NCBI GenBank assembly: GCA_949299545.1
Contig: CASGAM010000006.1
Coordinates: 62,001 to 126,000 of the forward strand
Direction of reading: 5' to 3'
DNA length: 64,000 nucleotides
DNA from: an uncultured Prevotellaceae bacterium
Lineage (GTDB): Bacteria > Bacteroidota > Bacteroidia > Bacteroidales > Bacteroidaceae
The notes under the pieces were generated by a model that saw only the letters and a program-made list of their open reading frames with translations, did not search any database and was not told the origin of the DNA. A program made the translations under genes and the position numbers. Shown in pieces: positions 44,081-51,771 of this stretch. Numbering within the stretch: the first letter of the stretch is position 1; the number at the start of each line of letters is the position of its first letter.

Positions 44081-44962
44081 TTAATATCCTAAATTGAGCG
44101 TTTCCTGTTTAAATGAGGTTGCAATCTTATCATTATAACTTTTTGCCAGGCTTCTTGCACTGGTTGTGAAACAGTTTTCCAGTACCTCATAAGGAATGGT
44201 GCATGATGGATGGCCGTAAGCATAAGCTGCAATCTCATACTGTTGATAGATGAATTTCACGCCATTTCCTGTCCATAACGGGTTGGTCTCAGGTAAGGGA
44301 AATGCTTCTCCGTTGTTTTCGATTAGCAGCTGGTCATACAGTTCGTCCTTGTTGTTTACTTTGAAGAATTGTTGCTGGAGACCCGTTATTATGAGATTGC
44401 GTACGGTTTCCAGGCTGTCTTGTTTGAACATTTCCCAGCCGAAACGCCGCCCGTCCGATTTGCGGAAAACGATTCCGCTGTACAGTTGTCCGCCATGCGC
44501 GGCTCCGGCATAATATTGGTAAACGTCGTTGGAGTATGTTATAAAGAGTTCTGTTTCAAATATTTTTCGCATCTGAATGTAGCGTAACGAACCTTCTGCG
44601 CTGATATCCTCCGGCAAAGATTCATCGCTTGCCTTTAATTCGTTGTTTATTTTGTTGTAGTAAAATTCCACCATCTTTTTGCCATCGTTCAGGTCGCCTT
44701 CAAAATCTCCGCCCAAAGTTTCGTTCATCCATTCACGGACGTTCTGTACCAAGGCGTCTGAGCCTTTGACCGGATAGTCGGTGTAGAGTTTGCAACCGAT
44801 GGGCGTTTCGCCTTCCAATGCGATGGAAGAGGTTGTAAAAGCGGACTCTGCGCTTTTTGTTGTTTCTTGTTCTTTAGGCGTACAACCTGTCTGCATGATA
44901 CCAATCAGCATGGTTGCCGTGATGCTGACAGCACACAGCTTGAAAATTGAATGACGTTTCAT
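44081..44962 (-). CDS. DUF3298/RsiV-like lipoprotein
   Basis: With ATG 44962 this is a 293-residue lipoprotein (lipobox MQTGC, Cys about residue 27); ATG 44989 would add 9 residues. A DUF4163-like N-terminal half (PIGCKLYTDYPVKGSDALV) and a DUF3298-like C-terminal half (YAGAAHGGQLYSGIVFRKSDGRRF, EIAAYAYGHPSCTIPY) are visible. Related domains occur in RsiV, a lysozyme-binding anti-sigma factor, but no membrane-spanning anti-sigma part is present here. It is a single gene, convergent with the PFL gene. The function is unknown; an envelope location is inferred. Confidence 0.82.
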   Translation of the reverse strand: MKRHSIFKLCAVSITATMLIGIMQTGCTPKEQETTKSAESAFTTSSIALEGETPIGCKLYTDYPVKGSDALVQNVREWMNETLGGDFEGDLNDGKKMVEFYYNKINNELKASDESLPEDISAEGSLRYIQMRKIFETELFITYSNDVYQYYAGAAHGGQLYSGIVFRKSDGRRFGWEMFKQDSLETVRNLIITGLQQQFFKVNNKDELYDQLLIENNGEAFPLPETNPLWTGNGVKFIYQQYEIAAYAYGHPSCTIPYEVLENCFTTSARSLAKSYNDKIATSFKQETLNLGY

Positions 44963-45068
44963 GATTAAGTTTTTAAAGTTGCTTTTCAAAAGTAGTCATT
45001 AAAATCTGACCGGACAAGAATTTATCTACAAAAACCGTTAAAGTCGTGTTACTGATTTGTTTTTCTGT

Positions 45069-45076
45069 TATTTTTG
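45069..45076 (+). promoter_or_regulatory. Promoter -7 element (TATTTTTG) for the SDR gene
   Basis: TATTTTTG matches TAnnTTTG and gives a leader of about 25 nt to ATG 45108. No TTTG at the right distance was seen. Confidence 0.45.
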
Positions 45077-45107
45077 TAATGTAGTAAATGTTTTAATCGG
45101 AATAAAC

Positions 45108-45845
45108 ATGGACAAGAAAATGCGTATTATGGTGGTAGGGGCTACTTCCGGATTAGGGCGGGGGCTGGCCGAACGTTATATTGCGGAAGGACACGTGGTC
45201 GGGATTGCAGGCCGGCGTTTGTCGCTGCTTGAAGAAGTTTCCGGCGGACGGTCAAATGTGTATTCGGCTGTGGCCGATGTAACGGACATCAGATCTGTCA
45301 CATCAGTTTTGCAGGATTTGCTGCAACGGATGGGCGGTATGGATTGTTTGGTGATGTGTTCCGGTGTAGGATATATGAATCCGGAATTAGACGTTGCGCC
45401 GGAGCAGATAACTGTAGATACGAATGTCCGAGGATGGACGGCCGTTGTTGATTGGGCTTTTGACCGTTTCATGCAGCAAGGCTACGGGCATTTGGCGGCC
45501 ATCTCTTCGGTAGCGGGCATCAGGGGATTGGCGCCGGCACCGGCTTATTCTGCCTCGAAGGCGTATCAGATACATTATCTTGACGCATTGCGGCAGCGGG
45601 CTGACATCTCAGGTGGTAAAGTGAAGGTGACCGATATTCGTCCCGGTTTCGTCGCCACACCGTTGCTGTCTGCTCCAGAGAAATTTTTCTGGGTGGTGTC
45701 AGCAGAGAAGGCAGTGAAGGCTATTTACAGGGCTATCGACGAAAAAAAGCGCAGGGCGGTGGTGACGCGTCGCTGGGCAATGCTTGCGCCCATGATGAAG
45801 ATTGCGCCTGAATGGCTTGTGCGCCTCATCCTTAGCAAGGCATAA
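45108..45845 (+). CDS. Short-chain dehydrogenase/reductase
   Basis: This 245-residue Rossmann-fold oxidoreductase has the cofactor loop VVGATSGLGRGLAERY (TGxxxGxG type, residues 9-24) followed by AGRR, which favours NADPH. The catalytic Ser is in AISSVAGIRG and the catalytic Tyr/Lys in PAYSASKAYQ (YxxxK). It ends with a basic, hydrophobic tail (RWAMLAPMMKIAPEWLVRLIL) that may touch the membrane. ATG 45108 gives a normal SDR N-terminus. The substrate is unknown. Confidence 0.9.
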   Translation: MDKKMRIMVVGATSGLGRGLAERYIAEGHVVGIAGRRLSLLEEVSGGRSNVYSAVADVTDIRSVTSVLQDLLQRMGGMDCLVMCSGVGYMNPELDVAPEQITVDTNVRGWTAVVDWAFDRFMQQGYGHLAAISSVAGIRGLAPAPAYSASKAYQIHYLDALRQRADISGGKVKVTDIRPGFVATPLLSAPEKFFWVVSAEKAVKAIYRAIDEKKRRAVVTRRWAMLAPMMKIAPEWLVRLILSKA

Positions 45846-45849
45846 ACGT

Positions 45850-45900
45850 CGAACCGGCCGGCATACCGTTATCTGTTTGCGGTTGCCGGCCGGTTCGTTT
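45850..45900. terminator. Bidirectional terminator between the SDR and DUF2264 genes
   Basis: A perfect 14-bp GC-rich stem (45850-45863 with 45884-45897) is followed by TTTATTG on the plus strand. It sits between two convergent stops 65 nt apart. Confidence 0.88.
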
Positions 45901-45910
45901 ATTGCCATGT

Positions 45911-47941
45911 TCAGTCGAAAATGACCTGTTTGGTAGTTTTGTCACTGAACGTCACATCTACTGTTTTCATGTCGGAAGAGACTTTTATATCTTTTACCGG
46001 ATTCAGTTCTTTTTTGCTGAATGCCTTTCCGCCTTTTTTCCAGAGGGTCAGTGTTACAAACACTGCTTCTTTTTCTACATGTTGCTCGGCCATGATGACG
46101 CCGCACCGGTTTGTTTCCGGATGGAGCCCTTCGGGATAGGACACAGAAGTTGTGTTCCAACCGTAGAGCGGAACCAACGCCAGCCGGTATTTCCCGTTGT
46201 TGATGATGCGCGTGTTTTCTGCTTTTCGTGACGTCTCTTCTTTGATAGGTGATTCCGGATATTCGGCTAAACTGTAATGGCCAAAATGGATATCTGTAGC
46301 TACCGGTGTCTGTACCTTGTCGATACGCAACACGCCGTTGGGCAACGGTATGTCGGCCAACTGGTATTTAATGTCGCGGTTTGTTTCAAGAACAGCGTCG
46401 CGGCGATAAATGCCGTCCTCAAAATTCTTGAATGTATAAAGGCGGAGGACTTCCCAATCGTCTTTCGCGTTCTTTGTGGCATAATTCATGGATACTTCGC
46501 CGCCTTTTCCGTCGGCCATCCACGGGAATTCTGTATGGTAAGCCAGTTTGTTGTAGTTCTCCGAGCTTCTGAACTTCTGCCAGTCGGCAGCTACGGTCTC
46601 GTGGCACCAGGAGCGCATCTCTGCGCCGCCGCAGTTGGGATAATCGGTGATGAGCAGTGCCGTGGCCGGCTGGAATTTGTTGTAAACATGGTTCTTTTTG
46701 AATTCTTTCTCCCAAGGGCCGTTGTTCTCTTTGGCTGTCCAGAACGGATTGTCAGCCGGAAGGAGCAGACTCAAGAAGGCTTTTCCGCACCAATAGACAC
46801 TTCCGCGGCAACTGTAAATCTGCACGCAAGGCGCAAATGCGCCGTAGAAACCTAACGTCGGAACGTTGTCCTCCAGGAAGTCGGGATGTTGCAGGAATTG
46901 CAGGAGGGTGGACGAAGCAATGCGACGCATCCAGCCGAAGTTGATGTCCGTATTTTCATTATAACCTAACAAGGCCAGCGGAACAACAGCGCCGAAGCGG
47001 TAAGGTATGCTGCGCCCCCACATGTTCATTTTGCCTTCTGCACTGAACATGTACGGGTAATTGTCGACGAGATCCAGTTGGTTCTCGATGAATTGGCGGG
47101 CGTATTCCGGATACATGTCACCGTATGTATGTGCCCAGATGGGGCCGTACATTTGGAAAGCCCACATGCTGTAGTAATCATAGGCGGGAGCGTCGTTATA
47201 CCAACCTTCCCCGCGGTAAAGTTTCAGTATGTTTTCCAAGTTTTCGGTCATGCGTTGTTCGTTGATGGGGTAGCCTTGCTCCTTGAAGAAACTCAGGACG
47301 AAGACATTGAAGAACATCCAGTTGGAACCGATTGTGGGGCCGTTGCCGTAACTCAACATGGTGGCCGCCAATTCGTTTTTCTGTTCTTTCGTCAGCGGGT
47401 CCCACAGTACGTTTTTGGCTGTTTGCAGCGAGATGGCCAATGCGCCGAACTCCACCAATATTTGGCTCGGCCCGCCGGTGCGGTGGGGAATATAGCTTGC
47501 GCTTGCCGGGTTGATGAGGTTCAACAGTTGGTGTCGGTAGTAATCGGCCACTTTGATGCCGTTAATGGTCAATTCCGGATTTTCGCGTAGCAAGGGAGCT
47601 GCAATGAAGAGGGTGCGGCAAAACCCTTCCAGTTTGGCAGTAGGTACCTGGCCTTCGTTATTGGGATAGGTTTTGTCGTGCTGTTTCGGGAAATACATCG
47701 GGTCGTCCATCGTTCGGACGTAGGTGAACGCTCCTTCCAATAGGTATTCGGCCGCGTCAATCCAACTTTGCCGGGTCATGCCTGTGTACGGACTGAGTTT
47801 ATAGTCCGGTGCCGGGTTTACGAATGTTTGTTCGATTTTGTGGGTCGGTGTGCCCTGGGCATGTGCCAAGGAGGGTGCAGCTATTATGCAAACGGCTGCA
47901 ATCATGCTTAATTTCAGGAATCTTTTCATATTGTTTTTCAT
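45911..47941 (-). CDS. Secreted DUF2264-family protein
   Basis: This 676-residue protein has a signal peptide ending in LAHAQ; ATG 47941 (MKNNMKRF) or 47929 (MKRF) can start it. The region PYTGMTRQSWIDAAEYLLEG and TAKLEGFCRTLFIAAPLL (about residues 50-120), GWYNDAPAYDYYSMWAFQMYGP, and SIPYRFGAVVPLALLG match what I know as DUF2264, an (alpha/alpha)6-barrel-like family found near glycan-degrading genes. The C-terminal part is beta-sheet-rich. It is probably a periplasmic glycan-active enzyme; the catalytic residues are not known to me. It is monocistronic. Confidence 0.88.
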   Translation of the reverse strand: MKNNMKRFLKLSMIAAVCIIAAPSLAHAQGTPTHKIEQTFVNPAPDYKLSPYTGMTRQSWIDAAEYLLEGAFTYVRTMDDPMYFPKQHDKTYPNNEGQVPTAKLEGFCRTLFIAAPLLRENPELTINGIKVADYYRHQLLNLINPASASYIPHRTGGPSQILVEFGALAISLQTAKNVLWDPLTKEQKNELAATMLSYGNGPTIGSNWMFFNVFVLSFFKEQGYPINEQRMTENLENILKLYRGEGWYNDAPAYDYYSMWAFQMYGPIWAHTYGDMYPEYARQFIENQLDLVDNYPYMFSAEGKMNMWGRSIPYRFGAVVPLALLGYNENTDINFGWMRRIASSTLLQFLQHPDFLEDNVPTLGFYGAFAPCVQIYSCRGSVYWCGKAFLSLLLPADNPFWTAKENNGPWEKEFKKNHVYNKFQPATALLITDYPNCGGAEMRSWCHETVAADWQKFRSSENYNKLAYHTEFPWMADGKGGEVSMNYATKNAKDDWEVLRLYTFKNFEDGIYRRDAVLETNRDIKYQLADIPLPNGVLRIDKVQTPVATDIHFGHYSLAEYPESPIKEETSRKAENTRIINNGKYRLALVPLYGWNTTSVSYPEGLHPETNRCGVIMAEQHVEKEAVFVTLTLWKKGGKAFSKKELNPVKDIKVSSDMKTVDVTFSDKTTKQVIFD

Positions 47942-47960
47942 GCATTGAATGATATGGTTT

Positions 47961-47968
47961 CAAAGATA
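47961..47968 (-). promoter_or_regulatory. Promoter -7 element (TATCTTTG) for the DUF2264 gene
   Basis: On the minus strand TATCTTTG fits TAnnTTTG and lies 20 nt upstream of ATG 47941. A -33 TTTG is missing. Confidence 0.45.
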
Positions 47969-48094
47969 CGATATTTTATTGATTATTGGGTAACTTCATG
48001 AAATGGATTAATAGAAAAAGAAGACTTTAAAGGTGACAAAAAGAGTAAAATGGTTTAAAATATGTTATAAAACAACTTTTTTAGGCCTAATTTG

Positions 48095-48125
48095 TTTGCA
48101 GATCTGATTTGAGTTAGTATATTTG
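48095..48125 (+). promoter_or_regulatory. Promoter of short-RNA element A
   Basis: TTTG (48095-48098), 19 nt, then TATATTTG (48118-48125) is a full Bacteroidetes promoter. No coding frame follows on the plus strand. The same TATATTTGCAA start is found in element B at 58880. Confidence 0.75.
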
Positions 48126-48131
48126 CAACGT

Positions 48132-48191
48132 GTTTTTCATAGTATTAGATTTAAGGTTAACAAAGGTTGGGCTCAGCGGAGCCCTTTTTTT
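48132..48191 (+). ncRNA. Candidate small RNA A, about 60 nt
   Basis: A transcript starting about 7 nt after TATATTTG would run through TTTTCATAGTATTAGATTTA and GGTTAACAAAGGTTGGGCTC and end at the hairpin GGGCTC-AGCG-GAGCCC (48169-48184) with seven T (48185-48191). It has no open frame of note. The block from the promoter to the GTTGGG is nearly the same as minus-strand 58880-58827. It is not a leader of any gene here, because the next plus-strand gene is over 2 kb away and the flanking corA gene is on the minus strand. This is a prediction from sequence alone. Confidence 0.65.
48169..48191 (+). terminator. Terminator of small-RNA element A
   Basis: GGGCTC (48169-48174), loop AGCG, GAGCCC (48179-48184), then seven T. 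Confidence 0.88.
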
Positions 48192-48477
48192 ATGTCCTTG
48201 ATGTAAATATCTGTCAAAGTTTATTTCAGTTGCTTTAAATCAGATCTGTCAGTATTTGGGACTTTGTTTTTAGTCTTGTCCGACAAACTTTTTTTGAGTC
48301 AATGTCTTTACTCCTATTTTCGCATTCCTTATACAGAAGAATTTCCGAAAATTTCTACATAGCCTTTTTTGATTTTCTAAGTCTCAGCTTTATAATGACT
48401 TACAGAGTTCTGACAATGGGCGATTTTTTTGCATGGGCTTCCTTTTATGGCCGTTTTTAATTGAGTTCCGTTGCGAC
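48192..48477. other. Intergenic stretch with no recognised gene
   Basis: AT-rich sequence between the small-RNA element and repeat copy 2. An imperfect GAAATTTTCGGAAATTCT-like inverted repeat near 48340-48357 (minus-strand reading) is too weak to name. Confidence 0.5.
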
Positions 48478-48549
48478 CGCTTGCAGTTAAAAAAGCAACC
48501 TGTCGCTTTTTAAATTGCAAGCGGTCGTGTTGTAGAAGCGACAGGTCGC
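48478..48549. repeat. Dispersed palindromic intergenic repeat, copy 2
   Basis: Positions 48523-48549 match 9055-9081 with one mismatch. The stems here are CGACCGCTTGCA (48474-48485) with TGCAAGCGGTCG (48516-48527), and CCTGTCGCTT (48499-48508) with AAGCGACAGG (48536-48545). The inner word differs from copy 1 but its partner differs too, so the pairing potential is kept. Confidence 0.75.
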
Positions 48550-48714
48550 TTTTGGGGGCACTTTGTTTCCTAGTGAAACTCCCAGCCGATAAACAATGGA
48601 AGTTTCCGAATGTGTGAGAGAAAGTTTGCTCTTTTTTGTTGTATTTTTTTGATATGGTCAGTACCGTGTGCGAAAGAAGCTGATTATCGGACGTCCGCTG
48701 CAATCCGGATGGCA
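48550..48714. other. Intergenic stretch after repeat copy 2
   Basis: No gene or clear terminator is visible between the repeat and the corA stop at 48715. The open frame crossing it on the minus strand (48377-48970) is a shadow of corA. Confidence 0.5.
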
Positions 48715-49752
48715 TCAGTACCATCTTTTGCGTTTGAAATAGATATATACCACAATGGCGATAAGCACCATGAGCAGCCAGGCGCCGGCATAGCCGTATC
48801 GCCAGTCCAATTCCGGCATGATTTTGAAATTCATGCCCCAGATGCCGGCAAAAAAGGTCAGTGGTATGAAGAAAGTGGAGACGATGGTGAGCTGTTTCAT
48901 AATGTTGTTCATGCGCAGGTCGTTGTTGGACAGATACAGGTCGACGAGCGCGGAGAGAATGTCCCGGCACGAGTCCAGCGATTGTACCACAAAGTGTAAG
49001 TGGTCGTTCACGTCATTGAAGAACGGCCGGTTGTCTTCTTGTATCAGTGGGTTGTCGGAACGCAGCAATGCGCTGATTTGTTCTTTCAACGGAACGACGG
49101 TTTTCTTGATTTGACGGTAGTTGCGGCGGTACATCTGTATGTCACTCATATCGGAATAATTGTTGCCGAGCCAGTCGAGCAGCTGTTCTTCCATATCTTC
49201 CAACTCATCTTCCATTTTTGAAACGAGACTCATATAGTGCGACATGACGCTGTTGAGAATGACGCTGAGCAAAAAGTCTGAGTTGCGTGACCTGATTTTG
49301 AGAGTATTCTTGTGGATGGCTGCATTCACGTCGTTGAAGAAGGTCGTTTCTTTTTCAATAAACGTAAGGACGTAGTTTGCACCCTGTATGATGGCAATAT
49401 GCTGGGTGGAAAATTCCTTTTGCTGTGGAACAAGCAGTTTGAGGATAATAACGTTATAATCATCGTGTTGTTCTATTTTGGTGAGATGGCGCGCGTTGAG
49501 GATATCTTGCATGATGAGAAAATCGATATCGAAATGTTTGCAGATACATTGTATGGCGGCCGTATCCTGGAGTCCGTGAATCTGCAACCAGTTATTCTTG
49601 TCGTTTTTCAGCTGTTCTAATATTGGCGCCGTTTCATGCGTGGCAAGGTCTTTGACCGTTTCTGTATCATAGGTACAAAGGTGCAAATGAGTCGGTGTCT
49701 CGCTTTGTCCGAAGTATTGCAACTTTTCTTCAATCAGGTTGTTACGTGGCAT
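48715..49752 (-). CDS. corA: CorA-family magnesium/cobalt channel
   Basis: This 345-residue protein is an inner-membrane Mg2+ channel that works as a pentamer. A long cytoplasmic alpha/beta N-terminal domain leads into a helical stalk. Two transmembrane segments lie at the C-terminus, the first followed by the signature GMN (residues 306-308, in GIWGMNFKIMPELD), and the second with LLMVLIAIVVYIYF, ending in the basic KRKRWY. It starts 11 nt after the beta-lactamase stop, so the two may share a transcript. Confidence 0.94.
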   Translation of the reverse strand: MPRNNLIEEKLQYFGQSETPTHLHLCTYDTETVKDLATHETAPILEQLKNDKNNWLQIHGLQDTAAIQCICKHFDIDFLIMQDILNARHLTKIEQHDDYNVIILKLLVPQQKEFSTQHIAIIQGANYVLTFIEKETTFFNDVNAAIHKNTLKIRSRNSDFLLSVILNSVMSHYMSLVSKMEDELEDMEEQLLDWLGNNYSDMSDIQMYRRNYRQIKKTVVPLKEQISALLRSDNPLIQEDNRPFFNDVNDHLHFVVQSLDSCRDILSALVDLYLSNNDLRMNNIMKQLTIVSTFFIPLTFFAGIWGMNFKIMPELDWRYGYAGAWLLMVLIAIVVYIYFKRKRWY

Positions 49753-49763
49753 TGTTGAGATGT

Positions 49764-50654
49764 TTAGTGCTGTTTGCTAATATGTTTATAGACTGTTTCC
49801 GATATGTCGGCGATGATTTTTTCTGTTTGTTCCGGACTTTCTCCGGAGTCTTTTACAAAGACGGCTATGCTGTAATGCTGTCCGTCGGGCAGTTGTACGA
49901 ATCCGGCATCATTGATGGCAATGATTTTCCCGATGCGGTTTTTGTCTCCTGTACCCGTTTTGTGGGCGATAGCGGCGCCGGTATTTGTCAGCGGTGCAGC
50001 CAAGCGGTTGGCGCCGGTTCGGCATTCCATGAGTGTTTGTTTCAGAAAATTTTGCAGATGTGGTGCAAACAGTTTCTCTGTGAACAGTTTCTCAAACAGT
50101 ATGGCTGTTTCTAAAGGAGTACTCCAGTTGGCATGGCAGGTATCGGGATTCAGATGCATGTCGTTCTCGTTCACTGCGATGGAAAACGCGCTGACACCTA
50201 AGGTACGCAGGTAGTTGTCGGTGATGGGGATATCTGTTATGCGTTTGAAGAGAATGTCACACGCATTATTGTCACTCAACTGCAACGTGTACCTGAGCAG
50301 TTCCTTGATACTTAACCGGATGTTTCCTTGCGGATATTTTTCTCTGAGCGGGCTGTATGTGTTTTCATGCAGGTCTTCTTTCTGTATGAGAATCTGCCGG
50401 TCGAATGTTTCGTTTGCTTTGTCAAATGTGTGGGCAACGGCTAATGCCTGATGGAACTTTACGACGCTCATCAGAGGGTAGACTTCATGGTTGTTGACCG
50501 TCAGAGTGTCTCGTCCGTCAATGATGACGGCCACTCCTACGGTAGCATTTGATTTGTCGGCTATTTTCTTTATTTGTTTTTCCAAAGTCTGCCCGTTTAT
50601 GATAATCGGGAGGCAGAATGCAAAAACTGTTGAAAAATATGTTTTCAGCTTCAT
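49764..50654 (-). CDS. Class A beta-lactamase, subclass A2-like
   Basis: This 296-residue periplasmic serine beta-lactamase hydrolyses the beta-lactam ring. A signal peptide ends near residue 21. The catalytic Ser63-x-x-Lys66 is in PLMSVVKFH, SDN is at residues 127-129 (LSDNNACD), and KTG at 232-234 (AHKTGTGDKNRIG). FSIAVNENDMHLNPDTC is the omega-loop region with a Glu in NENDMH. The pattern fits the CfxA/CepA/PER-like A2 group common in Bacteroidetes. No mobile element is seen beside it, so it looks chromosomal. Spectrum cannot be read from the sequence. Confidence 0.92.
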   Translation of the reverse strand: MKLKTYFSTVFAFCLPIIINGQTLEKQIKKIADKSNATVGVAVIIDGRDTLTVNNHEVYPLMSVVKFHQALAVAHTFDKANETFDRQILIQKEDLHENTYSPLREKYPQGNIRLSIKELLRYTLQLSDNNACDILFKRITDIPITDNYLRTLGVSAFSIAVNENDMHLNPDTCHANWSTPLETAILFEKLFTEKLFAPHLQNFLKQTLMECRTGANRLAAPLTNTGAAIAHKTGTGDKNRIGKIIAINDAGFVQLPDGQHYSIAVFVKDSGESPEQTEKIIADISETVYKHISKQH

Positions 50655-50706
50655 TTCGTTTTTATTGGTTTTGCTCGTTTTTTAAAAACTTGCAATCTGT
50701 ATTATC

Positions 50707-50714
50707 CAAATATA
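50707..50714 (-). promoter_or_regulatory. Promoter -7 element (TATATTTG) for the beta-lactamase
   Basis: On the minus strand TATATTTG fits TAnnTTTG, 53 nt upstream of the start codon. No clear -33 box. Confidence 0.45.
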
Positions 50715-50795
50715 AGTATTATATCAGTATGTGACATCTGTTTTTACAGAAAAAATTACCATATCTGAACAATTTCTTAAAAAAATGGTTTATTT

Positions 50796-50827
50796 ATTGT
50801 CAGACTGAAACTGATGTTATATATTTG
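50796..50827 (+). promoter_or_regulatory. Promoter of the membrane protein gene at 50865
   Basis: ATTG (50796-50799), 20 nt, then TATATTTG (50820-50827); the -33 box is one base off TTTG. A leader of about 30 nt follows. Confidence 0.6.
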
Positions 50828-50864
50828 CCGGAGTTTTATTCATTAAACAAACGCCTGTTGACCG

Positions 50865-51554
50865 ATGAAAAAATCTGATTTTTATTTCTTTTGTGTGATT
50901 CTTATTATTTTTGTGCCTTTTTTTCTCTCGCCGTCCCTTTATGAAGCTTACAAGTCATTCAATGCGGAACACGGGATGGTGATGAGTTTCTTTAAATTTG
51001 CAGTGTTGTCAACGCTGGGCGAATTGTTGGGATTGCGCATCAGTTCCGGTGCGTATTTTCGTGCCGGTTTTGGCATCTTGCCGCGTGCCTTTGTATGGGG
51101 TGTGCTTGGCATGGGCATCAATATGGCGTTTATTGTATTTTCTACCGGTGTGACGGCGTTTGCCGGTTACTTGGGCGTACACGATCCGGATGCCATTATG
51201 GCCGGTGCGGTCACGGTAGAGAAAGTCGTTTTGGCATTGGCTATTTCCGTAACGTTGAACACGATCTTTGCGCCGGTCTTCATGACATTGCACAAAGTGA
51301 CAGATACGCATATATTGGCAACCGGAGGTACGATGCGCGGATTGTTTACACCTATACCTATGGCTTCCATACTGCAGAACCTTAACTGGAACGTGCAGTG
51401 GGGATTTGTATTTAAAAGGACAATACCGCTTTTCTGGTATCCGGCTCATACCATTACGTTCTTGTTACCCGGCGAGTTACGCGTGCTTTTTGCGGCTTTG
51501 CTCGGTGTCGTTCTGGGAGTGATTCTAGCGATAGCGGCTCGCAAAAAGGCTTGA
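50865..51554 (+). CDS. Polytopic membrane protein, perhaps distantly Mpv17/PMP22-like
   Basis: This 229-residue protein has four or five hydrophobic segments (about residues 6-23, 60-85, 120-145, 180-225). The C-terminal stretch TIPLFWYPAHTITFLLPGEL followed by RVLFAALLGVVLGVILA resembles the Mpv17/PMP22 signature (W-P-x-x-x-x-x-x-F-x-x-P-x-x-x-R). It also has a basic C-terminus (ARKKA), and the segment NWNVQWGFVFKR lies before the last span. The family link is weak and the role is unknown. It is a single gene with its own promoter. Confidence 0.7.
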   Translation: MKKSDFYFFCVILIIFVPFFLSPSLYEAYKSFNAEHGMVMSFFKFAVLSTLGELLGLRISSGAYFRAGFGILPRAFVWGVLGMGINMAFIVFSTGVTAFAGYLGVHDPDAIMAGAVTVEKVVLALAISVTLNTIFAPVFMTLHKVTDTHILATGGTMRGLFTPIPMASILQNLNWNVQWGFVFKRTIPLFWYPAHTITFLLPGELRVLFAALLGVVLGVILAIAARKKA

Positions 51555-51664
51555 CCCGTGAAATGCAGTTATGGTGACCGGCGGAAATTCGGAAGGAGAT
51601 AAAAAACAAATTTTTTTATAGATGGTTAATGCCCTTTAAAACAGCCGGAAGGAGAATTGTGTCG

Positions 51665-51696
51665 GTTGGATTTCTGTCATTTTTTACTTATCTTTG
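51665..51696 (+). promoter_or_regulatory. Promoter of the KamA-like gene
   Basis: GTTG (51665-51668), 20 nt, then TATCTTTG (51689-51696). The leader to ATG 51772 is about 70 nt. Confidence 0.6.
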
Positions 51697-51771
51697 TAGA
51701 GTGGATGTTTTTTTGATACCTGTTTGCTGTTGCGAAGATGGGTATGTAAGCTCTGTATTTAAGATTGTATT

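Noticed and set aside
48377..48970. Minus-strand frame of 197 codons running into corA
   Set aside because: It overlaps the C-terminal coding part of corA in another frame and continues over repeat copy 2; no signal, motif or start context.
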